Shown piece by piece: positions 1 to 5,346 of a stretch of DNA of 5,991 bases. Position numbers and translations under genes: made by a program. Source of the stretch: an uncultured Solirubrobacteraceae bacterium. Lineage in GTDB: Bacteria; Actinomycetota; Thermoleophilia; Solirubrobacterales; Solirubrobacteraceae. Location: contig CATPAX010000108.1 of NCBI GenBank assembly GCA_955652215.1, forward strand, positions 1 to 5,991, read 5' to 3'. The first letter of the stretch is position 1. Every line of letters begins with the position of its first letter. The notes below the pieces were generated by a model. It saw only the letters and a list, made by a program, of their open reading frames with translations. It searched no databases and had not been told where the DNA came from.

Positions 1-1
1 C

Positions 2-499
2 CTACCCCGGCGTCGCAGCACCCCAGATCCCGGGGCCGTGCCGGTGCTCGTAGATCAGCGCTGTTTCGGCGTGCGCAACCGAGGGATGCGTCGTCAGGTG
101 GTCGAGGACGAACTCGCGGAGGTCCTCGGTGTCGGCGGCGGCCAGCCAGATCAGGTAGTCGGTCACGCCGGTGAGGTGGAACACCATAAGTACCCCCGGC
201 AATGCCCGGACGGCGTCGGTGAAGGCCTCGATCTGCTCGCGGGCGTGGACAGCGAGCCGGATCGCGATCATCGCCTGAAGCGGCCGCCCGAGCGCGGCGA
301 GATGGATCTCGGTATGGAACCCACGGATGACGCCGCGGGCGCGCAAGGAGCGAAGGCGGGCGAGAGCAGTCGAAGGGGCGATTCCAACCCGTTCGGCGAG
401 CCGCTGATTGGTAATTCGGGCGTCGCCGGCGAGGACCTCGAGAATCGCCCGATCGAGGTCGTCCACCTCTGGGTGTGGAAGCTGTGGCAGCCGGGACAC
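2..499 (-). CDS. Lrp/AsnC-family transcriptional regulator
   Basis: Complete 165-residue protein, the usual length for this family. Residues about 14-60 form the winged helix-turn-helix (LDRAILEVLAGDARITNQRLAERVGIAPSTAL begins it; the recognition helix is about 41-55). Residues about 75-152 are the RAM/AsnC ligand-binding domain, with the family GVTDY motif at 111-115. Such proteins form dimers or octamers, bind DNA in the cytoplasm and sense amino acids. The start is GTG at 497-499, seven bases after a GAGG ribosome site (507-510, minus sense); the TAG stop sits at 2-4, so the gene is whole. It is divergent from the cbs/gamma-lyase operon 100 bp away. Control of that operon and of itself, with a sulfur amino acid as ligand, is inferred from position alone. 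Family assignment is firm; target and ligand are unknown. Confidence 0.95.
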   Translation of the reverse strand: MSRLPQLPHPEVDDLDRAILEVLAGDARITNQRLAERVGIAPSTALARLRSLRARGVIRGFHTEIHLAALGRPLQAMIAIRLAVHAREQIEAFTDAVRALPGVLMVFHLTGVTDYLIWLAAADTEDLREFVLDHLTTHPSVAHAETALIYEHRHGPGIWGAATPG

Positions 500-517
500 A
501 GAATGGCCTCAGCCCGA

Positions 518-523
518 ATTATA
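518..523 (-). promoter_or_regulatory. Candidate -10 element for the Lrp-family gene
   Basis: On the minus strand this reads TATAAT, a perfect -10 hexamer inside the only AT-rich run of the divergent 500-599 gap. It would place the transcription start near 510-511, giving a leader of about a dozen bases that contains the GAGG site. No good -35 is seen at the proper distance (GGGTTT, 17 bp upstream). A TTGACG is present, but only 5 bp away. The AT-rich run could equally be part of a regulator binding site for either direction. Confidence 0.4.
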
Positions 524-599
524 TGCGGCGTCAACACTTGAAACCCGCAGGATCTTCGCCTGGCTTCTCGATCGTCGCAATATCAGTCACCATTGGCGT

Positions 600-2012
600 A
601 TGCACGAGACCGAGCTTCACCCACGCAGGGCCGCCCTCGCACCGCTGATCCACGACTCGATCCTCGATGTCATCGGCAACACGCCGCTCGTTCGTCTCTC
701 GCGGATTGCCCCGGGGGTCAGGACCCCGATCGTCGCGAAGGTTGAATCGCTCAACCCAGGCGGGTCGATCAAGGACCGGGTGGGACTCGCGCTGATCGAG
801 GCGGCGGAGCGCGACGGTGTCCTGCGTCCCGGCGGCACGATCGTTGAGCCGACCTCCGGGAACACCGGCACGGGCTTGGCGATGGCGGCGTGCCTCAAGG
901 GCTACCGGGTGATCGCGGTGATGCCCGACAAGATGTCCAAGGAAAAGATCGACCTGCTCAGGGCCTACGGCGCCGAGGTGGTGGTGGCGCCGACGGACGT
1001 TCCGCCCGAGTCTCCGCAGTCGTACTACCGGGTCGCCGACCGACTCGCCCAGGAGATTCCCGGAGCGTTTCAGCCCAACCAATACTTCAATCAGGCAAAT
1101 CCGCAGGCTCACTACGAGTCGACTGGGCCGGAGCTCTGGGAGCAGACCGGCGGCGAGATCACCCATCTCGTCCTCGGTGTCGGCACCGGCGGGACGGTCA
1201 CCGGGACCGCGCGCTACCTCCGCGAGCGCAATCCCGAGCTGGTGGTCGTCGGAGCCGACCCGGAGGGATCGATCTACTCCGGTGGGCAGGACAACGTGCG
1301 CCCGTACCTGGTCGAAGGGGTAGGCGAGGACTTCTGGCCCGAGACCTTCGATCCCACGCTGATCGATCGCTGGGTGAGCGTCTCAGATCGCGACTCCTTC
1401 TTGACCACGCGAAAGCTCGTTCAGGCCGAAGGCATCCTCGCCGGCGGGTCCGGCGGCCTCGCGGTCCACGCGGCGGTCCAGGTCGCATCCGAGCTCGACG
1501 ATCCCGATGCGCTGGTCGTGGTGATCCTCCCCGACGGCGGACGCGCCTACCTGTCGAAGATCTACTCCGACAGCTGGATGCGTCAGTACGGCTTTCTGGA
1601 GCGCGGTCCGGAGACGACCGTCGGCGACGTGCTTCGCCGCAAGAGCGATGCCGGGGAGATTCCCCCGCTGGTAAGCGTCCGCACGCACGATCGAGTCCGC
1701 GACGCGATCGCGCTGCTGCACGAGCACCGCGTCTCGCAGCTCCCAGTCGTCAGCGCGCACGACCCCGGGAGCGTGGTCGGAGCGATCGACGAGCGGGGGC
1801 TTCTGCTTCGCGCAATCGAGGATCCGTCGCTGCTCGGCGAGGAGATAATCGAGGTCATGGAGTCGCCGTTCCCGGCAGTGTCGACCGGCGACCCCGCCCG
1901 CGACGCGGTCGAGCTGCTCGCCGGCTCCCGTCAGGCACTGCTTGTCACCCACGAAGGCCGGGCCGCCGGGATCGTGACCCGCACCGATCTGCTCGAGGCG
2001 CTCGTCTCGTGA
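600..2012 (+). CDS. cbs: Cystathionine beta-synthase (PLP enzyme with tandem CBS domains)
   Basis: 470-residue protein predicted to condense serine with homocysteine into cystathionine, the first step of reverse transsulfuration, in the cytoplasm. Residues about 18-325 are a fold-type II PLP domain: NPGGSIKDR with the PLP-binding Lys58, TSGNTG (85-90) for the substrate carboxylate, and GVGTGGT (193-199) for the cofactor phosphate. PDGGRAYLSKIYSDSWM (311-327) is typical of CBS rather than of cysteine synthase. Residues about 339-468 carry two CBS motifs, which in other enzymes of the family bind adenosyl ligands such as SAM. There is no N-terminal haem region as in the animal enzyme. Length is close to actinobacterial homologues. 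The frame is open far upstream (antisense to the Lrp gene), but homology begins near residue 18, so ATG 600 is preferred. No Shine-Dalgarno is seen before it. It overlaps the next gene by four bases. A cysteine synthase-like activity is a less likely alternative. Confidence 0.93.
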   Translation: MHETELHPRRAALAPLIHDSILDVIGNTPLVRLSRIAPGVRTPIVAKVESLNPGGSIKDRVGLALIEAAERDGVLRPGGTIVEPTSGNTGTGLAMAACLKGYRVIAVMPDKMSKEKIDLLRAYGAEVVVAPTDVPPESPQSYYRVADRLAQEIPGAFQPNQYFNQANPQAHYESTGPELWEQTGGEITHLVLGVGTGGTVTGTARYLRERNPELVVVGADPEGSIYSGGQDNVRPYLVEGVGEDFWPETFDPTLIDRWVSVSDRDSFLTTRKLVQAEGILAGGSGGLAVHAAVQVASELDDPDALVVVILPDGGRAYLSKIYSDSWMRQYGFLERGPETTVGDVLRRKSDAGEIPPLVSVRTHDRVRDAIALLHEHRVSQLPVVSAHDPGSVVGAIDERGLLLRAIEDPSLLGEEIIEVMESPFPAVSTGDPARDAVELLAGSRQALLVTHEGRAAGIVTRTDLLEALVS

Positions 2013-3112
2013 GCGAGAAGCAGGGGTTTGGCACGCGAGCCGTTCATGCCGGGCTGAACCCCGACCCGACTTACCGGTCGGTGATCCCAGCGATCCACCA
2101 GACCTCGACGTATGTCCAGGAGCATCCGGGTGAGTACGTCGAGAACTACGACTATGCCCGCGGGGCAAATCCGACGCGCGCTGCGCTCGAGCAGGCGCTC
2201 GGAGAGCTCGAGGGCGGGCATGCTGTCGCTTTCTCCTCGGGACTTGCGGCCGAGCACGCCGTGATCACCGAGACCTGCCGAGCGGGCTCACACGTCGTGA
2301 TTCCGGCGGACCTCTACGGAGGCACGTACCGCCTCGTCGACAAGGTGTTCAGCCGCTGGGGCCTCCGATACGACCTGGTCGATCAAACAGACCTCGATGC
2401 GCTCGAGCGCGCGGTCACCGACGAAACCAGGCTGATCTGGGTAGAGACGCCCACGAACCCTTTGCTGAACGTCGTCGACATCGCTGGGGTTGTCGCTCGG
2501 CGGCGCGGGGCGCTGGTCGCAGTCGACAATACGTTCGCGACGCCAGCGAATCAGCGCCCGCTCGAACTGGGCGCCGACTTCGTGGTGCACTCGACGACCA
2601 AGTACCTCGGCGGTCACTCCGACGTGGTCGGCGGCGTCGCTATCGCTCGAGACGAGCATTGGTACCAGGCACTGCGGTTCGTGCAGAACGCGGTTGGGTC
2701 GGTACCAGGTCCGTTCGATTGCTTTCTCGTACACCGGGGGCTCCGAACGCTTCACCTCAGGATGGACGCCCATGCCCGCAGCGCGCGGGCGGTAGTGGGG
2801 CTCCTGGAGGAGACTCCGGAGGTGACCCACGTTCGATGGCCTGGGTTCGGCGGAATGGTCAGCTTCCGCCACCCCCGGGCGACGGAGCTTGCGGCGAGTA
2901 CCGAGCTGTTCACACTCGCGGAGTCGCTCGGCGGAGTCGAGTCGCTGATCGAGGTGCCGCAGGCGATGACGCACCAATCCGTCGAAGGGTCTACCGCGGC
3001 TGTCCCGGCGGACCTCGTGCGGCTGAGCTGCGGCGTCGAGGATCCCGCGGATCTCGTGGCGGATCTGCGCCGCGCGCTGACGGTCTGCGCGCCCGCTCCC
3101 GCGAGCGTCTAG
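2009..3112 (+). CDS. metB: Cystathionine gamma-lyase / gamma-synthase-type PLP enzyme, with internal deletion
   Basis: 367-residue Cys/Met-metabolism PLP enzyme (fold type I). The GTG start overlaps the cbs stop (GTGA), with a GAGG site at 1995-1998, so the two are almost surely co-translated. Visible family features: YDYARGANPTR (Tyr49, Arg51), SSGLAAEHA in the cofactor-binding region, YGGTYR (Tyr103), VDNTFATP (Asp173), the PLP Schiff-base lysine Lys198 in STTKYLGGHSD, and the substrate-carboxylate arginine Arg338 in LVRLSCG. Next to cbs it most plausibly splits cystathionine to cysteine, 2-oxobutyrate and ammonia. Gamma-synthase activity (methionine synthesis) cannot be excluded from sequence, so the symbol is provisional. 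Oddity: after RWPG (276-279) the chain goes straight to FGGMVSF. Relatives have about 16 more residues here (a PGLPxHPxHExAxRQMxG-type stretch), and the protein is correspondingly shorter than the usual 380-390. The reading frame is kept. Confidence 0.9.
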   Translation: MSEKQGFGTRAVHAGLNPDPTYRSVIPAIHQTSTYVQEHPGEYVENYDYARGANPTRAALEQALGELEGGHAVAFSSGLAAEHAVITETCRAGSHVVIPADLYGGTYRLVDKVFSRWGLRYDLVDQTDLDALERAVTDETRLIWVETPTNPLLNVVDIAGVVARRRGALVAVDNTFATPANQRPLELGADFVVHSTTKYLGGHSDVVGGVAIARDEHWYQALRFVQNAVGSVPGPFDCFLVHRGLRTLHLRMDAHARSARAVVGLLEETPEVTHVRWPGFGGMVSFRHPRATELAASTELFTLAESLGGVESLIEVPQAMTHQSVEGSTAAVPADLVRLSCGVEDPADLVADLRRALTVCAPAPASV

Positions 3113-3531
3113 CGCGGCGCAGTGAAAGGTGTCATCGGGACCGCAAGTTCAACGAAAGCTCTGAGCGCCCGTGGCCTTATGACCAGGCGTCTCGACCGTG
3201 CGCGTGCCGACGTGGCCCAGATCCGTCTCGGCCTGTTCGACTGGCTGGCGTAGCGTTTTCAAGCGTGCGCCTCGCCCAGCCCCTCCTGCGCCTCACCCTC
3301 AAGCGCCAGTTCGCCAGCTACTGCGCCACGCTCAAACACGTGCTCGAGACCGCCCCGCCAACGACGTGATCGCGGCGCTCAGGCCCACGACGAGGATCGT
3401 GTGACACTGGTTCCACAGGAGACCCGCCCGACGGCCGGGCAAGTCTCGGCGGTGGTGGCACCCGCAGTCGCAGTCGGCGTTAAGTTCGCGAACACTGCAG
3501 TGCGGCTCGTAGCAGCGCGTGGACACCACCC
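3113..3531. other. Gene-free spacer between two convergent genes
   Basis: About 420 bases between the gamma-lyase-type gene stop and the stop of the minus-strand hydrolase gene. I recognise no protein family in any of the six frames, no tRNA, and no transposon ends. It should hold the terminators of both genes, but no hairpin followed by a T-run is visible. Weak hairpins exist at 3094-3107 (CGCTC/GAGCG, just before the stop) and 3426-3440 (GCCCG/CGGGC, loop of five). Two fused palindromes at 3484-3502 are listed separately. A decayed gene is possible, because the spacer is long compared with the other gaps here, but nothing identifies it. Confidence 0.6.
3484..3502. repeat. Two fused perfect 10-bp palindromes
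   Basis: GTTCGCGAAC (3484-3493) and CACTGCAGTG (3493-3502) are each perfect palindromes and share one base. They lie 30 bp beyond the hydrolase stop codon. There is no loop in either and no adjacent T-run, so an intrinsic terminator is unlikely; protein-binding sites or chance are the alternatives. GTTCG/CGAAC recalls half-sites of the LexA box, but the orientation and spacing are wrong for one. Confidence 0.35.
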
Positions 3532-4416
3532 TCATGCCGGCGCGTGGGCGCGAATGAAGTCGATGATGGCCCTGCGCACTGCGTCGGTGTTCGTTGCCTG
3601 TCCGACCAAGTCGGTGCCGTGAGTGGCTTCTCCCGGGATGAGCATCAGGCGCTTGGCGGGGCTCGGACTGGCGCGAAAGAGACTGGTCGTGTCCTTCCCT
3701 AGTTGCGTATTTGGGTCCCCGGTCGCACCAATCTGAAACACCGGGCCCTTCAGGCGCCGCGCGTCAGCGGGGAACGGATAGTTCGTCGCTTCGGGCACCG
3801 CCGAAAGGCTGATGACAGCAGCCGGCGCCGGGCGTAGGTGGATGCCCGCGTCGATCACCACCGCGCCACCGACCGACGCACCGAGCAGTACTACACGCCT
3901 GACTCCGTGGGCGATGAGGAAGTGAGCAGCGGACTGCACCTCGAGGCTGTCATCCCCGTTGCCATAGTCGAAGACGAGCACGCGCAGCCCGCGGGCGGCC
4001 AGAAACGATGGCATTGGCAGCCAGTCGCAGGCTGAGTTGTCGATCTGGTTGGCTAGGACGACGCCGGTGGAACCCCTCCCAAGCACCGCGGCGGTGAGAC
4101 GCTCACCGGGGGCGTGGAGGTGAACGATGCGCGTATTTCGATCTGCATAGATGCAACCGTCGAGTGATGGGCCCGAGGGGGTCGGGGTGGCGTGAAAAGT
4201 TTCCGGCGGGTACGCGGCCCTGGCCGGCCCGCTCACGGACTGAGTTCGCGACGGCGCTACTGACGGGCGATGTGACGCGCCACACCCGACAAATACGGTC
4301 GCCGCGGCGAGGAGTAGCGCTATCCAGCGACATCGGTTGGCGCCAGGAGAGATGCGCCTGCGCTCCGCTTGCTGCGTCGGCCCAGTCCGGCTTGAATCGA
4401 GCGGCAGCTTGGACAT
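3532..4416 (-). CDS. Predicted alpha/beta-hydrolase lipoprotein
   Basis: 294-residue protein. After a long, arginine-rich n-region (ERRRISPGANRCR) a hydrophobic stretch (31-43, WIALLLAAATVFV) ends in a lipobox FVGC with Cys45, so it is probably lipid-anchored outside the membrane. A Ser/Pro/Thr-rich linker (46-84) follows. The catalytic domain (about 90-290) shows the alpha/beta-hydrolase order: a probable oxyanion region LANQIDNSACDW (121-132), nucleophile Ser181 in GASVG, candidate acid Asp234 in IGATGDPN, and His266 in GEATHGTD. Cys88 and Cys130 could form a disulfide. The substrate is not identifiable; dienelactone-hydrolase or esterase-like small enzymes are the nearest type. The ATG at 4416 has no ribosome site but lies seven bases after a TATACT, fitting a leaderless mRNA. 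No other ATG or GTG precedes the signal segment. Divergent from the PadR gene, which probably controls it. Confidence 0.85.
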   Translation of the reverse strand: MSKLPLDSSRTGPTQQAERRRISPGANRCRWIALLLAAATVFVGCGASHRPSVAPSRTQSVSGPARAAYPPETFHATPTPSGPSLDGCIYADRNTRIVHLHAPGERLTAAVLGRGSTGVVLANQIDNSACDWLPMPSFLAARGLRVLVFDYGNGDDSLEVQSAAHFLIAHGVRRVVLLGASVGGAVVIDAGIHLRPAPAAVISLSAVPEATNYPFPADARRLKGPVFQIGATGDPNTQLGKDTTSLFRASPSPAKRLMLIPGEATHGTDLVGQATNTDAVRRAIIDFIRAHAPA

Positions 4417-4422
4417 TTCGAC

Positions 4423-4428
4423 AGTATA
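4423..4428 (-). promoter_or_regulatory. Candidate -10 element of the hydrolase gene
   Basis: Minus-strand TATACT followed by six bases (GTCGAA) and then the ATG at 4416. That puts the expected start of transcription on the A of the start codon, which explains the absence of a ribosome site. No convincing -35 is seen 17-18 bp upstream. The element overlaps the left arm of the adjacent inverted repeat, so a repressor bound there would cover the promoter. Confidence 0.45.
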
Positions 4429-4444
4429 GTCCGCTACGGACTAT
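4426..4444. promoter_or_regulatory. Perfect 19-bp inverted repeat, candidate PadR operator
   Basis: ATAGTCCG-CTA-CGGACTAT is a perfect 8-bp dyad with a 3-bp centre. Allowing one mismatched pair it extends to 4423-4447. It sits between the divergent hydrolase and PadR genes and overlaps the minus-strand TATACT (4423-4428). The plus-strand TATAGT (4425-4430) and TATGCT (4442-4447) hexamers could serve padR. The position is that of an autoregulatory repressor site. It differs from the ATGT-N8-ACAT type of operator described for classical PadR proteins. The symmetry is seen directly; binding by the neighbouring PadR protein is inference. Confidence 0.6.
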
Positions 4445-4484
4445 GCTCGCGGATTGTCCTAGCCGGTCTGCGATCATCGCCCGT

Positions 4485-5084
4485 GTGCCAAGGGCAGCGC
4501 CTAGAGACGAGCTCACGACGACCGAGTACGCCTTGCTGGGCATGCTCGCCCGCTACGGGGAGCACTCCGGGTATGAGTTGCTCAACCTGGCGGAAACGGG
4601 CATCGGCTTCTTCTGGTCCCCGGCGAAGAGCCATGTCTACGCGGTGCTTCCTCGCCTCGAGAGCGGCGACCACGCCCGGCGGCGGCTGGTCCCCCAGACC
4701 GGAAAGCCAGACAAACATCTATGGCGGATAACCCCACTCGGCAGGGCTGCCCTGCGGGTGTGGATCAACACAGTTGATCCTGATCCAATGGACAGCCTCG
4801 GCGTCCTTCTGCTGAAGCTGTTCTTCGGTGACCACGGCGATCCCGATTCACTGTTTGCTCATGTCGAGCGCTACCGCGACCAGGCGTCGGAGAAATTGCG
4901 GTTACTGCAGGCGATCCAGGAGTCGGAGCCGCATCCCCCCAGCGCCGGCGACCAGCTCCCGCTGATCACGCTCCGCCAGGGGCTCGCCGTACTCGATGCC
5001 CACGTTAAGTGGGCCGAGGAGGTGCTTCCCGAACTTCGAGCACGTCGCTCACGGGGCGGTCGCGCCGCAGCCGGCGTGCACTGA
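4485..5084 (+). CDS. PadR-family transcriptional regulator
   Basis: 199 residues from GTG 4485. Residues about 11-92 are the PadR winged helix: TTTEYALLGMLARYGEHSGYEL, then WSPAKSHVYAVLPRLES (44-60), a basic wing, and KHLWRITPLGRAAL (77-90). Residues about 103-184 are the helical C-terminal (Vir_C-type) dimerisation region, with MDSLGVLLLKLFFGD, VERYRDQ and a closing LDAHVKWAEEVLPEL. Family proteins are cytoplasmic, usually repressors released by a small ligand. GTG 4485 gives a normal-length N-terminus. An in-frame ATG at 4443 would add 14 residues but lies inside the inverted repeat, so it is less likely. No clear ribosome site precedes either. The gene is divergent from the hydrolase gene and probably represses it and itself. 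The ligand is unknown. Confidence 0.92.
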   Translation: MPRAAPRDELTTTEYALLGMLARYGEHSGYELLNLAETGIGFFWSPAKSHVYAVLPRLESGDHARRRLVPQTGKPDKHLWRITPLGRAALRVWINTVDPDPMDSLGVLLLKLFFGDHGDPDSLFAHVERYRDQASEKLRLLQAIQESEPHPPSAGDQLPLITLRQGLAVLDAHVKWAEEVLPELRARRSRGGRAAAGVH

Positions 5085-5206
5085 ACGCGCCGCCGAGGAG
5101 TGGTGGCCGCCCGGGTCGCGCCTAGGGACCGCTCGAACCACCGGCAGTACCCTGGGCGGCCGAGAGGATCCAGGACCCCGCTACCCGGGAGTGCCCTTAA
5201 ATGAGT

Positions 5207-5251
5207 CGCGCTCCCGAGCCGGCGTGATATGAGGCCGGCCCCAGGAGCGCG
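5207..5251. repeat. Two-part stem-loop in the padR-lysR spacer
   Basis: Outer arms CGCGCTCC (5207-5214) and GGAGCGCG (5244-5251) pair perfectly over 8 bp. Inner arms GCCGGC (5218-5223) and GCCGGC (5234-5239) pair over 6 bp, with a 3/4-base internal loop (CGA / CCCA) and a 10-base apical loop. It lies 120 bp past the padR stop. No T-run follows, so it is not a classical terminator, though high-GC actinobacterial terminators often lack one. Being upstream of the likely lysR transcription start, it is probably not part of that leader. Confidence 0.5.
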
Positions 5252-5332
5252 CTCGAGGGAGGAGAGGGTGCTTCGCTTGAAGATGATGGCGCCTGACCCT
5301 TTAGATGTCCAAGACGAGTATTCGCAGATATC

Positions 5333-5338
5333 TATAGT
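5333..5338 (+). promoter_or_regulatory. Candidate -10 element of the lysR-type gene
   Basis: TATAGT lies eight bases before the ATG at 5347, placing the transcription start at or next to the start codon, as for a leaderless mRNA. It abuts the palindrome AGATATCT (5326-5333), a possible regulator site, since LysR proteins commonly bind dyads near their own promoter. No good -35 is seen 17 bp upstream (CAAGAC). Confidence 0.4.
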
Positions 5339-5346
5339 CTCTGCTT

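Larger units (their letters stand above)
5085..5346. other. Spacer between the padR-type and lysR-type genes
   Basis: 262 bases with no gene I can support. It contains a two-part stem-loop (5207-5251), a purine-rich ribosome-site-like run GGGAGGAGAGG (5257-5267), a small palindrome AGATATCT (5326-5333) and a -10-like TATAGT (5333-5338). Open frames here are extensions of shadows of the neighbouring genes. Confidence 0.6.

Noticed and set aside
529..534. TTGACG on the minus strand as a -35 for the Lrp-family gene
   Set aside because: Only 5 bp separate it from the TATAAT at 518-523; a working promoter needs about 17.
408..599. N-terminal extension of cystathionine beta-synthase in the same open frame
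   Set aside because: It would run antisense through the start of the Lrp-family gene, is arginine/serine-rich without family similarity, and homology starts only after residue 17 from ATG 600.
890..2008. Long plus-strand open frame upstream of the gamma-lyase-type gene
   Set aside because: Arg/Pro/Gly-rich shadow of cbs in another frame; the real protein begins at GTG 2009.
2661..2708. Direct repeat GGTACCAG at about 2662 and 2701
   Set aside because: Eight bases inside a conserved coding region; both copies encode normal family residues.
3179..3253. 24-codon plus-strand ORF (MTRRLDRARADVAQIR...)
   Set aside because: No ribosome site, no recognised family, and too short to separate from chance in GC-rich DNA.
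3426..3440. GCCCG-ACGGC-CGGGC hairpin as an intrinsic terminator
   Set aside because: Five base pairs with no T-run in either direction; common by chance at this GC content.
3332..3535. 67-codon minus-strand ORF with a hydrophobic stretch (CHTILVVGLSAAITSLAG)
   Set aside because: No family recognised, cysteine-rich odd composition, and its start overlaps the hydrolase gene's end without a ribosome site.
4443..4484. ATG 4443 as the PadR start
   Set aside because: Adds 14 residues with no family match and lies inside the perfect inverted repeat and possible -10; GTG 4485 gives the usual PadR N-terminus. It is not fully excluded.
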